Source of the DNA: Enterobacter sp. 10-1
GTDB lineage: Bacteria; Pseudomonadota; Gammaproteobacteria; Enterobacterales; Enterobacteriaceae
Direction: 5' to 3'
Length of the DNA: 64,000 nucleotides
Assembly: GCA_002270295.1 (NCBI GenBank)
Contig: NISF01000003.1
Location: forward strand, 620,001 to 684,000
Made by a program: the position numbers and the translations under genes. Shown here in pieces: positions 36,033-45,108 of the stretch; the stretch's first letter is position 1; the number at the start of each line of letters is the position of its first letter. The notes beneath the pieces were generated by a model. The model was not told the DNA's origin. It was given only the letters and a program-made list of their open reading frames with translations, and searched no databases.

Positions 36033-37976
36033 TTACGAGCGCGGCTCGTTGCCCGCGTTCTCATCTTTCCCGCGTCGGGCGTCGAACTGCAGCAGCCTCC
36101 CGGTATTCAGCAGTACCAGCAGCGTGCTGAGATTGTGCAATATCGCCGCCACCAGGGCTCCCGCCGCGCCGAGCAGCCCCATCGCCGCGGCAATCACGAT
36201 TAAAATGGTCCAGCCAAGGCCGATAAATACGTTGACCCGCAGGGTGGCGCGGCACTGGCGGCTGAGCCTTACCGCCAGGGGCAGGCGGCGTAAGTCGCTG
36301 CCGGTCAGCACCACGTCGGCGGAAGCCAGCGCGATATCGGCGCCGTTGCTGCCCATAGCGATACCGACGGCGCCGGCCTTGAGCGCCAGCGCATCGTTGA
36401 TCCCGTCGCCAACCACCATCGGGCGCCACCCTTCACTGACGGCCCGCTGCACCTGCTGCAGCTTTTCGGCCGGAAGAACTTCGGCCGCCAGCTCGCCAAT
36501 TCCCGTCCGTTGGGCCACGCGCTGCGCGACGGCCAGGCGATCGCCGGTCAGCAGCAGGAAGCGGCCGATGCCGAGGTTTTGCAGCATCTCAATGGCCTCC
36601 GGGGCCTCGGGGCGGATCGTATCGTCGAGCAGCAGCCAGCCGAGAAAAACGCCGCCTTCAGCGATACCGACCGTCGGGCCATCGTGGTCGGGGAGCGGCG
36701 CGACGTCGATCTGATAGCGGTCGAATAGCTCTCTTCGTCCCAGCAGCGCCCGGCCGGCATCGGTGGTGGCGACGACCCCCAAACCCTGAATCTCCTCCAC
36801 GTCCCGCAGCGGGATCTCTTCATCTGTCGGAAGCGCGCCGACCATCGCCCGGCTCACCGGGTGATTACTTGCGGCGCCCAGCGCTGAGGCCAGCTGCAGC
36901 AGAGACTCGCGCGGGCGCGAGGTTGCCGGAACCACGTCGACCAGCCGCAGCCGCCCCTGGGTCAGGGTGCCGGTTTTATCAATAATGACCGCATCAACGT
37001 CCGCCAGCTCTTCAAGAAAGGCCGCGTTGCGGATCAGGATGCCGTGCCGGGCGGCCACCGCGATCCCCGCCATCGAGGTGGCCGGGGCGGAGAGCACCAG
37101 GGCGCAGGGGCAGGCCGCGACCAGCACCGCCAGCATCGCCTGGCTGTCGTAGGTCAAAAACCAGGTCGTCGCGGCGATCAGCAGCACGAGGATCAGATAA
37201 TGTCCGGCGTAGCGTTCCAGCATCCGGGTGATGGGCGGTTTTGCCCGCTCGGCGTCCTGCATCAGCGCCAGCACTTTCCCGAGGGTGGAGTGCTCGCCCG
37301 TATGGGTAATCTCGACGCGCAGCAGGCCGTTGAGGTTCAGCGTTCCGCCGAAGACCGACATTCCGGGGCAGACCTCCGCCGGGACCGATTCACCGGTAAT
37401 GGACGCCACATCGAGGCTGGCGTTACCGGAGAGGATCTTCCCGTCGGCGGGAATTTGATCGCCTGGACGAACTTCAACCACGTCGCCGGGGCGCAGCTGC
37501 TGGCTGCCGATATTTTCCAGCGCTCCGTCCTGGCGCAGGCGTCTCGCCCGGCTATGCGCCAGCTTGCTCAGCCCGGCGATGGCCTGGCGGGTTCCCATGA
37601 CGCTGCGCTCTTCCAGAATGTGGCCGAAAATCATGATCACCGGCAGCAGCGCGGCGGTCATCAGATCGCCCAGCGCCCACGCGCCCAGCATCGCCAGCAC
37701 GATCAGCAGATCGGTCACCCCGTGGAGATCCGGATGCAGCAGGCTGTGCCAGCCCGCCCGGAATACCGGCACGGCAACCAGCAGCCAGGCAACGGCGGCC
37801 AGAATATCGCCGATCGCCGGCTGATCCGGCGCGACGGCGCGCCAGAGCAGGCTGAGCAACAGCAGCCCGATGGTTATCATCGCCAGCGTCAGCCGACGCG
37901 CCATCCGCCGCTGCTCCGCCGGGGTCTGGAGATGACTGCTGAAGTGGATATGCCCGTGGCTACACGACTGGCTCAT
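36033..37976 (-). CDS. P1B-type heavy-metal-transporting ATPase
   Basis: A 647-residue metal-efflux ATPase lacking an N-terminal HMA domain; instead it starts with a short His/Cys-rich tail (MSQSCSHGHIHFSSH). The core motifs are ITGESVP, the membrane CPC (C289-P-C291 in AACPCALVLSAP), the phosphorylation site DKTGTLT with D333, ASNHPVSRA for the HP motif and VGDGINDALALK. The last helix reads LHNLSTLLVLLNTGRLL, so a CPC signature is combined with an HN..ST signature and the metal cannot be assigned with confidence. ATG 37976 overlaps the stop of the upstream SPFH gene (ATGA), making it the last gene of a four-gene operon. Confidence 0.9.
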   Translation of the reverse strand: MSQSCSHGHIHFSSHLQTPAEQRRMARRLTLAMITIGLLLLSLLWRAVAPDQPAIGDILAAVAWLLVAVPVFRAGWHSLLHPDLHGVTDLLIVLAMLGAWALGDLMTAALLPVIMIFGHILEERSVMGTRQAIAGLSKLAHSRARRLRQDGALENIGSQQLRPGDVVEVRPGDQIPADGKILSGNASLDVASITGESVPAEVCPGMSVFGGTLNLNGLLRVEITHTGEHSTLGKVLALMQDAERAKPPITRMLERYAGHYLILVLLIAATTWFLTYDSQAMLAVLVAACPCALVLSAPATSMAGIAVAARHGILIRNAAFLEELADVDAVIIDKTGTLTQGRLRLVDVVPATSRPRESLLQLASALGAASNHPVSRAMVGALPTDEEIPLRDVEEIQGLGVVATTDAGRALLGRRELFDRYQIDVAPLPDHDGPTVGIAEGGVFLGWLLLDDTIRPEAPEAIEMLQNLGIGRFLLLTGDRLAVAQRVAQRTGIGELAAEVLPAEKLQQVQRAVSEGWRPMVVGDGINDALALKAGAVGIAMGSNGADIALASADVVLTGSDLRRLPLAVRLSRQCRATLRVNVFIGLGWTILIVIAAAMGLLGAAGALVAAILHNLSTLLVLLNTGRLLQFDARRGKDENAGNEPRS

Positions 37977-39043
37977 GGTGATTTCTCGCTGGCCGGCGGC
38001 GTGGCCGGCTGGGGGGGAAGGCCCTGAAGGATCAGGCGGCTGTCGTCTCCGGGGGCGACGGTAATGACCTGTCCGGCCTGCGACAGAATGCGGCTGACCG
38101 CGTCGCGCCACAGGCGTAGCAGCAATCCGCCGTCGCTCCCGTCGCGCCGGGTTTGCGCCAGCTGCAGGATGGTTCGGGTATCAACGCTGGCCTTCGCCAG
38201 GGTTTCCTGACGGCTGGCTTGCGCCTGCTGAATGGTGCGATCCGCCTGCTGCTGCGCCTGCTGGCTCAGCAGCGTGGCCGCGGTGCGTGCGCTGGCGATC
38301 TCCTTATCTGCCTGCTGGCTGGCGGTGAGCACGGCGTTGAAGGCCGCCACCGCGTTCGCCGGCAGCGATGAAACGATATCGACACGCTCAATGACGATGC
38401 CCGGATCGTTGCCGCCGGCGGCCATCTGCGCCAGGCTTTGTGCCATGTTGTGCCTGAAGTCGCTGCGCAGGCGGATACGCTCCTCCGCCGAGTGGCGATC
38501 GTTCTGCGGGGTTTCCGGTCTGGCAACCAAAATCGCGTCCAGACCGCGCTCCATGCAGACGACCGCGGCGGCGCGTTCGGTCAGGCGATCGATCAGCGGC
38601 TCGATATGCGGACGCTGTAGCGCGAAGCGGATCGGGTCGCTGACCCGCCAGAATACGCGGACATCCAGCTGCACCACGCCTTCATCGCCGGTTAAAAGAT
38701 AGCCCGCTCCGGCGCCGGCATCGCCGTCCCGCTCCCAGTTGTTGATCCGCTCCAGCTGCTGGTCGCGGCGCAGCACCGCCACGTCCCGTTCGAGAATGCG
38801 TTCGGCGGCCGGCACCAGTTCGATGCTGTTGACGGGATGCGGCCAGGCGAACAGCAGCCCCGCGTTCGCCACGCGGATCGGCCTGCCAAACTGAAAGACC
38901 ACCGCCCGGCTGTCGGGGGCGACCGGATGGATACAGGAGAACAGCCACGCGCCGGCGGCAAGAATAGCCGCGCCATACAGCGTAAAGAAGGCGATGCGGT
39001 ATGACTGTCCCCAGGGCGTTGAGCCAGGCGATGCTGAGGTCAT
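37973..39043 (-). CDS. SPFH/Band-7 membrane protein (HflK-like)
   Basis: A 356-residue stomatin/prohibitin-domain protein with one N-terminal transmembrane helix (IAFFTLYGAAILAAGAWLFS), then the SPFH domain (SRAVVFQFGRPIRVANAGLLFAWPHP, VVQLDVRVFWRVSDP) and a coiled-coil with Ala/Gln-rich repeats (ASQQADKEIASARTAATLLSQ). HflK/HflC normally form a membrane assembly that modulates FtsH. This is not the hflX-linked hflK gene, since the operon context is entirely different. It overlaps the genes on both sides by four bases. Confidence 0.85.
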   Translation of the reverse strand: MTSASPGSTPWGQSYRIAFFTLYGAAILAAGAWLFSCIHPVAPDSRAVVFQFGRPIRVANAGLLFAWPHPVNSIELVPAAERILERDVAVLRRDQQLERINNWERDGDAGAGAGYLLTGDEGVVQLDVRVFWRVSDPIRFALQRPHIEPLIDRLTERAAAVVCMERGLDAILVARPETPQNDRHSAEERIRLRSDFRHNMAQSLAQMAAGGNDPGIVIERVDIVSSLPANAVAAFNAVLTASQQADKEIASARTAATLLSQQAQQQADRTIQQAQASRQETLAKASVDTRTILQLAQTRRDGSDGGLLLRLWRDAVSRILSQAGQVITVAPGDDSRLILQGLPPQPATPPASEKSP

Positions 39044-40041
39044 GGCTGCTGCGTCCCGGTCAACGGCGTGGGGCCCTGCACCAGGGTGCGGAACGGCTCC
39101 GCATCGGTACGCAGCACCAGGCGGGTGCTGGCGTTAACAATCGTGCTGAGCGTATCCAGCGAACGCAGGAGGTCATACAGCTGCGGGTCGCTGGCCCGCG
39201 CCTTGCCGTAGATGCCAGCCGCGTCGCGCTGGGCGTCGGCGCTAATGGCCGCCGCTTTCACCGCGGCGTCGGCCTGCAGAATGCGCGCATCGCGATCCGC
39301 CCGGGAATGAATTTCCGCAGCCTGACGTTTGCCTTCGGCGGTGCGTTCGGTGGCGATGGTTTCGCGCTCGGCGCGCATGCGATCCACCGTGGCGTTCAGC
39401 GTGACGGCCGGTAGGGTCAGGCGCTCGATCCCGGTCTGGATCAGTTCAATGCCGTAGCTTTTCAGCAGCTGGGCCTGCAGCTGCGACTGCAGCTGGCTCT
39501 CCAGCTGGGCTATTTTGACTTTGTTAGCGTCGACGTTAACGATATCCGACAGCGCGTAGTTGCTGGCGGTGGTCTCCAGCGCGGAGCCGATAAAGGTGCG
39601 GATTTGGCGGGCGGCCTCATCCGGCTGGTTCTGCACGGCGCGAATAAAGCGCAGCACGTTATCGTTATCGGGTTTGACCTTCCAGATAACCCAGGCCTGC
39701 ACCAGCACCCGTAATCCGTCGCGGGTGCCCACGTCCTGCAGGCCGCTGGAGGTGGAGCGAATGCGCAGATCGACGTCCAGCGGCGTTTCAAAAGGCGCCG
39801 GCAGCCGCCATGACAGGCCGGGGGCGAGCAGGACGCGTACCGGATCGCCAAAGCGGGTCACCACGGTGGCGCTCCCGGCGCGGACTTCCAGCAGGCAGGC
39901 GGTTAATACCGCCAGCGTGACCAGAAATGCCGCCACGCCGAGGCGAATGCCGCGCCTGCGGCGCAGCGGGGCAGGCGGAGAGATCTGCCGCTTAACGGCA
40001 TTCGGGGCTACGTGGGTGGCGGTTATCGCGCGGATCTTCAT
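39040..40041 (-). CDS. SPFH/Band-7 membrane protein (HflC-like)
   Basis: A 333-residue HflC-type protein: one transmembrane helix at about 32-52, then the SPFH domain with GSATVVTRFGDPVRVLLAPG and DGLRVLVQAWVIWKV, and a coiled-coil stretch RMRAERETIATERTAEGKRQ that is characteristic of HflC, followed by ADRDARILQADA. Coupled by ATGA overlaps to the two other SPFH genes. Probably forms a hetero-oligomeric membrane ring with its neighbours. Confidence 0.87.
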   Translation of the reverse strand: MKIRAITATHVAPNAVKRQISPPAPLRRRRGIRLGVAAFLVTLAVLTACLLEVRAGSATVVTRFGDPVRVLLAPGLSWRLPAPFETPLDVDLRIRSTSSGLQDVGTRDGLRVLVQAWVIWKVKPDNDNVLRFIRAVQNQPDEAARQIRTFIGSALETTASNYALSDIVNVDANKVKIAQLESQLQSQLQAQLLKSYGIELIQTGIERLTLPAVTLNATVDRMRAERETIATERTAEGKRQAAEIHSRADRDARILQADAAVKAAAISADAQRDAAGIYGKARASDPQLYDLLRSLDTLSTIVNASTRLVLRTDAEPFRTLVQGPTPLTGTQQP

Positions 40042-41939
40042 GGTGTGCTGGCCTTCTGTGGGGCGGTACTGTCGGATAAAGCGGGATACTGACGGAGATC
40101 GAGCACCGGTTCGCTGGTCCCCTGAAGATGGTTATCGAGGATCAGCAGCGGAGTATGGGCCAGCGCCTGGCTCAAAATGTGATAGCGTCGCTCGGTAATA
40201 AACGCCTCTCCCGCCTGCTGCCACGCCTGCTGTTCCGCAGAGAAGGTCACCGCGGCGGCCCGCGCCCGCGACCGGTTTTCGGCGGCGGAGGCCTCGGCGT
40301 TATTCAGGCCGGTCAGGGCGTTACGCTGCGCTTCGCGGCCGACCTTCTCCGCATAGCCCTGTTCGCGCGCGATCAGCGCATTTGCCGCGATTTGCGCGGC
40401 CTGCACCCCGTGATAGGCGTTGGCCGCTCCGGCGGGGGGATGAATGGCCTCTATGCGGGTGAACAGCAGCTCCACGCCGGTATTGAGGGTCGTAAGACGC
40501 TGCTGGATTTGCTGGCTGAGCGCGGTAGCCAGCGTCGCCCGCTGCTCATCAAGCAGTTCATCGAGCTGCTTGCTGGCAAACTGGGTCACCAGTATCTGAC
40601 GGGCGATGCTGCGAATCATCACCGCCAGGTCTTCGGTCTGATACTGGCTGTTAAGCGCATCCCGATCGCTGAGGCCAATGCGCCAGATCACGCGGATATC
40701 CATATTCACTATCTGGAAATTCTGCTTGTCCATAGCGGCGCTGGCGATGACCTGGGACTGGTCCGTGGCGTGGCTGCTATCCCAGAGCCGCCAGCTGCTC
40801 TGCGGTGCCGGGCCTTCTGCGGCGTCGTTGGGCTGGAGATCCACCTGCGCGGCTTCGGCGATATCGCTGAGCTGGAGTTCATGCACCGCGCCGTTCTCGA
40901 CGGCGACCACCCGGCCAAAGGGCCAGGGCAGCCCGGCGTGCAGGCCGGGAGCCAGAACGGCGATCGGGCGGCCAAAACGCTCATATATCCCGCGCTGATG
41001 CAGCTGCACCTCCGTCAGCCCGCTGAGCAGCCAGCCCAGCGCGGCGATCCCCGCGGTCACCGGTAAAAGCCGGCTGCCCATCAGACGAAACGCCTGAATC
41101 TGGCGCAGATCGACGCCAAAGCGCTGCTGAAATGAGTCCAGCGCGCGCAGCAGCGGCCGCGGCGGCCACTGATACAGCCCGGCGAGCAGGCTGCGGGTCA
41201 GAAAGCGGGGGGCGGCGTTCGGCGGGAGGGGAGAGGCCATCGCGGTCAGGGCGCGCAGCACATACTCCAGCGCCACCAGCAGTATCATCAGGCTCGCCAG
41301 CTTAATACCCCACAGCGCGGGCGCGGGGAAAGCCATCGCCGCCAGCAGCGAGAGGGTGAGCAGCAGCAAGAGGCTGAGCATGAGGCGAGCGAAGCTCACG
41401 TGCTGCTGCTGATGAGGCCAGTCGCGAAGGAGGCGGAAGCTGAGCATGCGTTCGATCAGCAGCAGCGTAAAACAGAGCAGAATAAAGAAGGCGACGGCGA
41501 TCAGCCGCGGGGCATCGGCCTGGTCAACGGACCGGTCATCCGCGATATTGGCGATGGCAAAGGCGCCGGCCAGCGCGGCGGCGATCAGGGTGGTCGCCAG
41601 ATGCTGATGGAAATGGCGGAGCCAGGCCTGCACGTTTTCCGGCAGCGCGCGACGCAGAAGAGTCGGCTCTTCCTCCGCGCTATTGGCGGACGGCGGGTCC
41701 TGCATCCCGCCGCCTTCGCAGCGTAACGCGTTTTCCACAAACGCCAGCGCGACCAGCACCGCGGCGAGCATCAGGCGCGTCACGGGCAGCCAGAACCCCG
41801 TGACGGAAAACAGCTGCAGGAAGAGATAAATCGCGCCGGAGATAGCGAGAAGGGAGTACAGAATAGCCTGTGCGATAAGCAAACGTCGGCTTCGCGAAGT
41901 GACCCGAGGGCGACTCTCGGGTGAGGGGGGCTGCGCCAT
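40038..41939 (-). CDS. Large SPFH/Band-7 protein with multi-helix N-terminal domain (HflK-like)
   Basis: A 633-residue protein, much longer than HflK. The first 280 residues contain about six hydrophobic helices (LLIAQAILYSLLAISGAIYL, ATTLIAAALAGAFAIAN, LIAVAFFILLCFTLLLI, SLLLLLTLSLLAAMAF). A further helix at about 310-330 leads into the SPFH domain (VQLHQRGIYERFGRPIAVLA, FQIVNMDIRVIWRIGLSD) and a coiled coil. ATG 41939 has GGAGAG nearby; the frame runs 14 codons further upstream without a site. It is the first gene of the operon and overlaps the HflC-like gene by four bases. Confidence 0.83.
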   Translation of the reverse strand: MAQPPSPESRPRVTSRSRRLLIAQAILYSLLAISGAIYLFLQLFSVTGFWLPVTRLMLAAVLVALAFVENALRCEGGGMQDPPSANSAEEEPTLLRRALPENVQAWLRHFHQHLATTLIAAALAGAFAIANIADDRSVDQADAPRLIAVAFFILLCFTLLLIERMLSFRLLRDWPHQQQHVSFARLMLSLLLLLTLSLLAAMAFPAPALWGIKLASLMILLVALEYVLRALTAMASPLPPNAAPRFLTRSLLAGLYQWPPRPLLRALDSFQQRFGVDLRQIQAFRLMGSRLLPVTAGIAALGWLLSGLTEVQLHQRGIYERFGRPIAVLAPGLHAGLPWPFGRVVAVENGAVHELQLSDIAEAAQVDLQPNDAAEGPAPQSSWRLWDSSHATDQSQVIASAAMDKQNFQIVNMDIRVIWRIGLSDRDALNSQYQTEDLAVMIRSIARQILVTQFASKQLDELLDEQRATLATALSQQIQQRLTTLNTGVELLFTRIEAIHPPAGAANAYHGVQAAQIAANALIAREQGYAEKVGREAQRNALTGLNNAEASAAENRSRARAAAVTFSAEQQAWQQAGEAFITERRYHILSQALAHTPLLILDNHLQGTSEPVLDLRQYPALSDSTAPQKASTP

Positions 41940-42021
41940 AGACTCTCCAGTTGATCCGTCCTTGCCCCTCAACCCGGGCAAGCGATCTGCTGAGGTTACC
42001 GCTGAGACGAAGAACCGATGG

Positions 42022-42036
42022 TGTTATATGATAACA
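42022..42036. promoter_or_regulatory. Operator-like dyad 1 upstream of the SPFH/ATPase operon
   Basis: TGTTATATGATAACA: arms TGTTAT and ATAACA are perfect inverses around three bases. It lies 83 bp upstream of the first SPFH gene in a 260-bp AT-rich divergent region. Confidence 0.55.
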
Positions 42037-42094
42037 TCCGCAATATAAACAAAGCGCTCCGTCCTGGATAGCCTGCGACCCGCGTAAAGCTGGA

Positions 42095-42109
42095 TGTTAT
42101 ATTGTAACA
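42095..42109. promoter_or_regulatory. Operator-like dyad 2 upstream of the SPFH/ATPase operon
   Basis: TGTTATATTGTAACA, with arms TGTTA and TAACA, lies 73 bp from dyad 1 (about seven helical turns) and 91 bp upstream of the secreted peptide gene. The pair probably binds one regulator controlling both directions. The inner 12 bases GTTATATTGTAA recur at 61548-61559. Confidence 0.55.
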
Positions 42110-42199
42110 ATATATTTATTGTGCAATATACCGCTGGCGCCGAATGGGCGCTGTGGTAGGGTTTTCGCATCAATAACTGGCCCGGGACGCGTTTCAGAT

Positions 42200-42451
42200 A
42201 TGAAAATTTATCGCATAGTACTTTTATCCGTTGCCTTTAGTTCCCCGGCGGCCTATGCCTTCCAGGCTAAAAGCGCGGCTTCTGCGGAGGTAAGCGCCTC
42301 CCAGCTGAAAAAGGCGGAAGAGAGCATCGTCAGCAATTTCTATAGCCACAACGACGCCGGTTTTCAGACCTCAATATTGGGGACCTGCAGCGCGACGCCG
42401 GTCCCCGGCTGCCACTGCGCCTTCTGCACGATGCTGCGCGGCGGGGCGTAA
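42200..42451 (+). CDS. Small secreted Cys-rich peptide
   Basis: An 83-residue protein with a typical Sec signal peptide (MKIYRIVLLSVAFSSPAAYA, cleavage after A20). The mature part has a short helical stretch followed by a C-terminal cysteine cluster, C63 and the CHCAFC block with C71, C73 and C76, ending LRGGA. I do not recognise the family. The cysteine/histidine cluster suggests metal binding or redox chemistry in the periplasm. It is divergent from the SPFH/P1B-ATPase operon and shares its operator-like dyads. The ribosome-binding site is weak; an upstream start at 42119 would bury the signal peptide and is rejected. Confidence 0.6.
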   Translation: MKIYRIVLLSVAFSSPAAYAFQAKSAASAEVSASQLKKAEESIVSNFYSHNDAGFQTSILGTCSATPVPGCHCAFCTMLRGGA

Positions 42452-42556
42452 CCAGCCTTTCTCCTCAGGGCCTTAGTGGTTATTGTTGATAGCTGGTTGA
42501 GGGGGACTCGCGGACAATAGCGTCGCATTACCCCTTTTAACCCGCAGAGAAAGCTG

Positions 42557-42916
42557 ATGTTTAAACTAATTTATCTGGCCGCCATTATGGCCATGCTGTC
42601 AGGATGTTCGGGCTTTATCGATAAGGTCAAAAATACCGAACTGAAAGAGGAATATTTCTCCGCCAGCGTAGAACGCACCCAGGAATGTCTGCAGTATCAG
42701 TCACTCCGCCATCAATTTTATCTTGAGCAAGACGATCCGCTGCCCAACGGCGATAAAAGATATAATCTTCTGAGAGACCACGATGCTGTGGCGAATATCG
42801 ACATGGGTAAATCGGGCAAAAAGACGCTGGTCAATTTCTTCTATGACAAAAGAGACGGGCAGGTACAAGGCGCGCTGTCTGACATCATCCATCAGTGCCA
42901 CCGCGACCTGGATTAG
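42557..42916 (+). CDS. Small lipoprotein of unknown function
   Basis: A 119-residue protein with a lipoprotein signal (LAAIMAMLSGC, lipid-modified C17). The mature part is hydrophilic with two further cysteines (ERTQECLQYQ and IIHQCHRD) that could form a disulfide. No recognised domain. Serine follows the lipidated cysteine (CSG), so outer-membrane sorting is expected. It stands alone between the secreted peptide and the convergent aldo/keto reductase. Confidence 0.75.
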   Translation: MFKLIYLAAIMAMLSGCSGFIDKVKNTELKEEYFSASVERTQECLQYQSLRHQFYLEQDDPLPNGDKRYNLLRDHDAVANIDMGKSGKKTLVNFFYDKRDGQVQGALSDIIHQCHRDLD

Positions 42917-42976
42917 CTTCTCCGCCCGCGCGGCGGGGGATAAACGCCGCGCGGGCCGGGCCGCGATCTCCTCCTC

Positions 42977-44044
42977 TCAGGAGGCGTGAAGGGTGAAAGG
43001 AGGGATCGTTTTACCATCCACGGTCATGCCGGCGAAAGCGAGCATCGGCGCCAGGGTGGCGTTGTTTTCGGCCGGGAAGTTGAGCTTCGGCTGCGAAACC
43101 TCGCTGAGCCTGGCGATCTGCCCGGCCGACAGCCTGACCTCAAGCGAGTCGAGGTTGGTTTTCAGCTGATCGAGCCGCCGGGCGCCAATCAGCGTGGCGC
43201 TGACTCCCGCCTGCGACCTGACCCACGCCAGCGCCACCGCCGCCGGGCTGACGTTAAGCGCCGAGGCGATCTCGACCACCGTATCGATAACATCATAGTC
43301 CGCCGGCGACGGCATGCCGACCATGCCGCTGCGTCGGGTATCGACGCTGCCTTCGCCGTTGCGCCTGAATTTACCGCTCAGGAAGCCGCTTTTGAGCGGT
43401 GACCAGGGCATAATCCCCATGCCCATCTCCTGCGCCAGCGGGAACAGTTCTCCTTCGCCGGTTCGCTCCAGCAGGGAGTATTCGAGCTGCAGCGCAATAA
43501 CCGGCGCCCAGCCGCGAAAGCGGGCGATAGTCTGCGCTTCGGCGGTTTTCCACGCCGGAATATCTGAGAAGCCGATATAGCGAATTTTGCCGGCGGTGAC
43601 CAGATCGTCGAGCCCGCGAAGCGTCTCTTCAATCGGCGCGCCCCGGTCCCAGTTATGCAGCCAGTAGATATCGATATAGTCGCTCTGCAGGCGTTTTAGC
43701 GAGGCCTCGCACTGCTGAATCAGCGCCTTGCGCCCCGCGCCGCCGCCGTTTGGATCGCCGGGAAAGAGGTTGCAGTAGAATTTTGTGCCCAGCACCAGCT
43801 CATCGCGTCGCACCGCGTGGTGCTTTATATAGTCGCCGACAATCTGCTCCGAATGACCGGCGGTGTAGATATTGGCGGTATCGACAAAGTTGCCGCCGCG
43901 GCTTCGGTACTCATCGAGCATGGCAAACGATTCCTGCGGGCTGGCGCCCCAGCCAAACTCTTCGCCAAAGGTCATGGTGCCGAGGCAGTACGGGCTGACC
44001 CGTAGCCCGGAGCGTCCCAGGGTAATGTAGTGATTAAGCGGCAT
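42977..44044 (-). CDS. Aldo/keto reductase
   Basis: A 355-residue NADPH-dependent aldo/keto reductase of the Tas/YajO-type group. The catalytic tetrad can be located: D and Y in NFVDTANIYTAG, K in VLGTKFYC and H in IYWLHNWD. The barrel and the C-terminal cofactor-binding segment TLIGARRLDQLKTNLDSL are complete. It lies 24 bp after the SDR gene and is probably cotranscribed with it under the divergent AraC regulator. Substrates of this group are carbonyl compounds such as methylglyoxal or ketones. Confidence 0.9.
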   Translation of the reverse strand: MPLNHYITLGRSGLRVSPYCLGTMTFGEEFGWGASPQESFAMLDEYRSRGGNFVDTANIYTAGHSEQIVGDYIKHHAVRRDELVLGTKFYCNLFPGDPNGGGAGRKALIQQCEASLKRLQSDYIDIYWLHNWDRGAPIEETLRGLDDLVTAGKIRYIGFSDIPAWKTAEAQTIARFRGWAPVIALQLEYSLLERTGEGELFPLAQEMGMGIMPWSPLKSGFLSGKFRRNGEGSVDTRRSGMVGMPSPADYDVIDTVVEIASALNVSPAAVALAWVRSQAGVSATLIGARRLDQLKTNLDSLEVRLSAGQIARLSEVSQPKLNFPAENNATLAPMLAFAGMTVDGKTIPPFTLHAS

Positions 44045-44068
44045 CGCGTTCTCCTGCGGGGGAAAAAA

Positions 44069-45028
44069 TTATTGTCCGATCATCCTGAGCGAAAGGTCCC
44101 ACAGGCGCCCGGCCTGCAGGGGGTCTATCGCCCAGCGGCGCACGCCGCTGACGTCGGGGCTATCGTCGGCGACCGGCGACGATATGTCGCAGTCCGCGCA
44201 GTACACCCCGCCCATTCCGGCCAGCTGCGGGCTGGTCGCGGCCCACAGGCTCGTCGCCGCGCCCTGAGCCACGGTTTTCAGGGGCGATGGTACAAAGTCC
44301 GGCCCAACCTGCGCCGCCTGGGCGACGGCCGCCTTCTCCTCCGCGCTCATAAAGCGGCTCAGCCCGGTAGCGGGGATCCTGCCGGGATGTACCGCAAAAG
44401 CGCGAATGCCCAGAGGCTCGCCGAGTCGGTCGAGATGTACGGCAAACAGGGCGTTGGCCGTTTTCGACTGGCCGTAGGCCCGCCAGGGATCGTAGGGCCG
44501 CTGGCGGTAGTGGATATCGTCGAAGCAGACCGCGGAATAGCGGTGCCCGAGGGATGACAGCGCCACGACGCGCGCGCTCCCCGAGGCGACGAGCGCGTCC
44601 CAAAGCCGCAGCGTCAGCTGAAAATGGCCGAGATGGTTGGTGGAAAACTGCGATTCGAACCCGCGGGCGTCGCGGGAGAGCGGCGGGGCCATAATACCGG
44701 CGTTATTCAGCAGAATATCGACGGCGTCGGTTTCGGCGAGCGCGGCGCTGGCGAAGCGGTCAATGGAGTCCGGATCCAGCAGATCCAGCGGCAGCACGAT
44801 GGCGTCCGGCATACCGGCAAGGGCGGATCGGGCCGCTGCCACATCGCGGGCGGGAACGATGATTCTGGCGCCGGCGGAGCGCAACGCCCTGACGGTTTCC
44901 AGACCAATTCCCGCGTGACCGCCCGTGACGATGGCGCATTTTCCGCTGAGGTCGACGTGACGCATGACCTCCTCGGGCGTAGAGGTCGCGCTGAAGCCTG
45001 AAACAACAGGAGACTGAGGGGTGAGCAT
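44069..45028 (-). CDS. SDR-family oxidoreductase
   Basis: A 319-residue short-chain dehydrogenase close to retinol-dehydrogenase/WWOX-like proteins. The motifs are VTGGHAGIGLETVRAL near residue 35, LLNNAGIMAPP, the catalytic VVALSSLGHR and YGQSKTAN. It has an N-terminal extension of about 20 residues before the Rossmann domain. Divergent from the AraC gene by 80 bp and upstream of the aldo/keto reductase, it forms a two-gene carbonyl-reducing unit. Confidence 0.88.
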   Translation of the reverse strand: MLTPQSPVVSGFSATSTPEEVMRHVDLSGKCAIVTGGHAGIGLETVRALRSAGARIIVPARDVAAARSALAGMPDAIVLPLDLLDPDSIDRFASAALAETDAVDILLNNAGIMAPPLSRDARGFESQFSTNHLGHFQLTLRLWDALVASGSARVVALSSLGHRYSAVCFDDIHYRQRPYDPWRAYGQSKTANALFAVHLDRLGEPLGIRAFAVHPGRIPATGLSRFMSAEEKAAVAQAAQVGPDFVPSPLKTVAQGAATSLWAATSPQLAGMGGVYCADCDISSPVADDSPDVSGVRRWAIDPLQAGRLWDLSLRMIGQ

Positions 45029-45108
45029 AGCTGTTCTCCGGGACGAAGGGGGTTGTCACATGGTAGAGTGCCGACACCGTACGATGAAGCCGTGAAAGTG
45101 CTATTTTT

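Noticed and set aside
36049..41726. Long plus-strand frames opposite the P1B ATPase and SPFH genes, some over 300 codons
   Set aside because: These are shadow frames of GC-rich coding sequence, with Arg/Gly/Gln-rich low-complexity translations and no domains.
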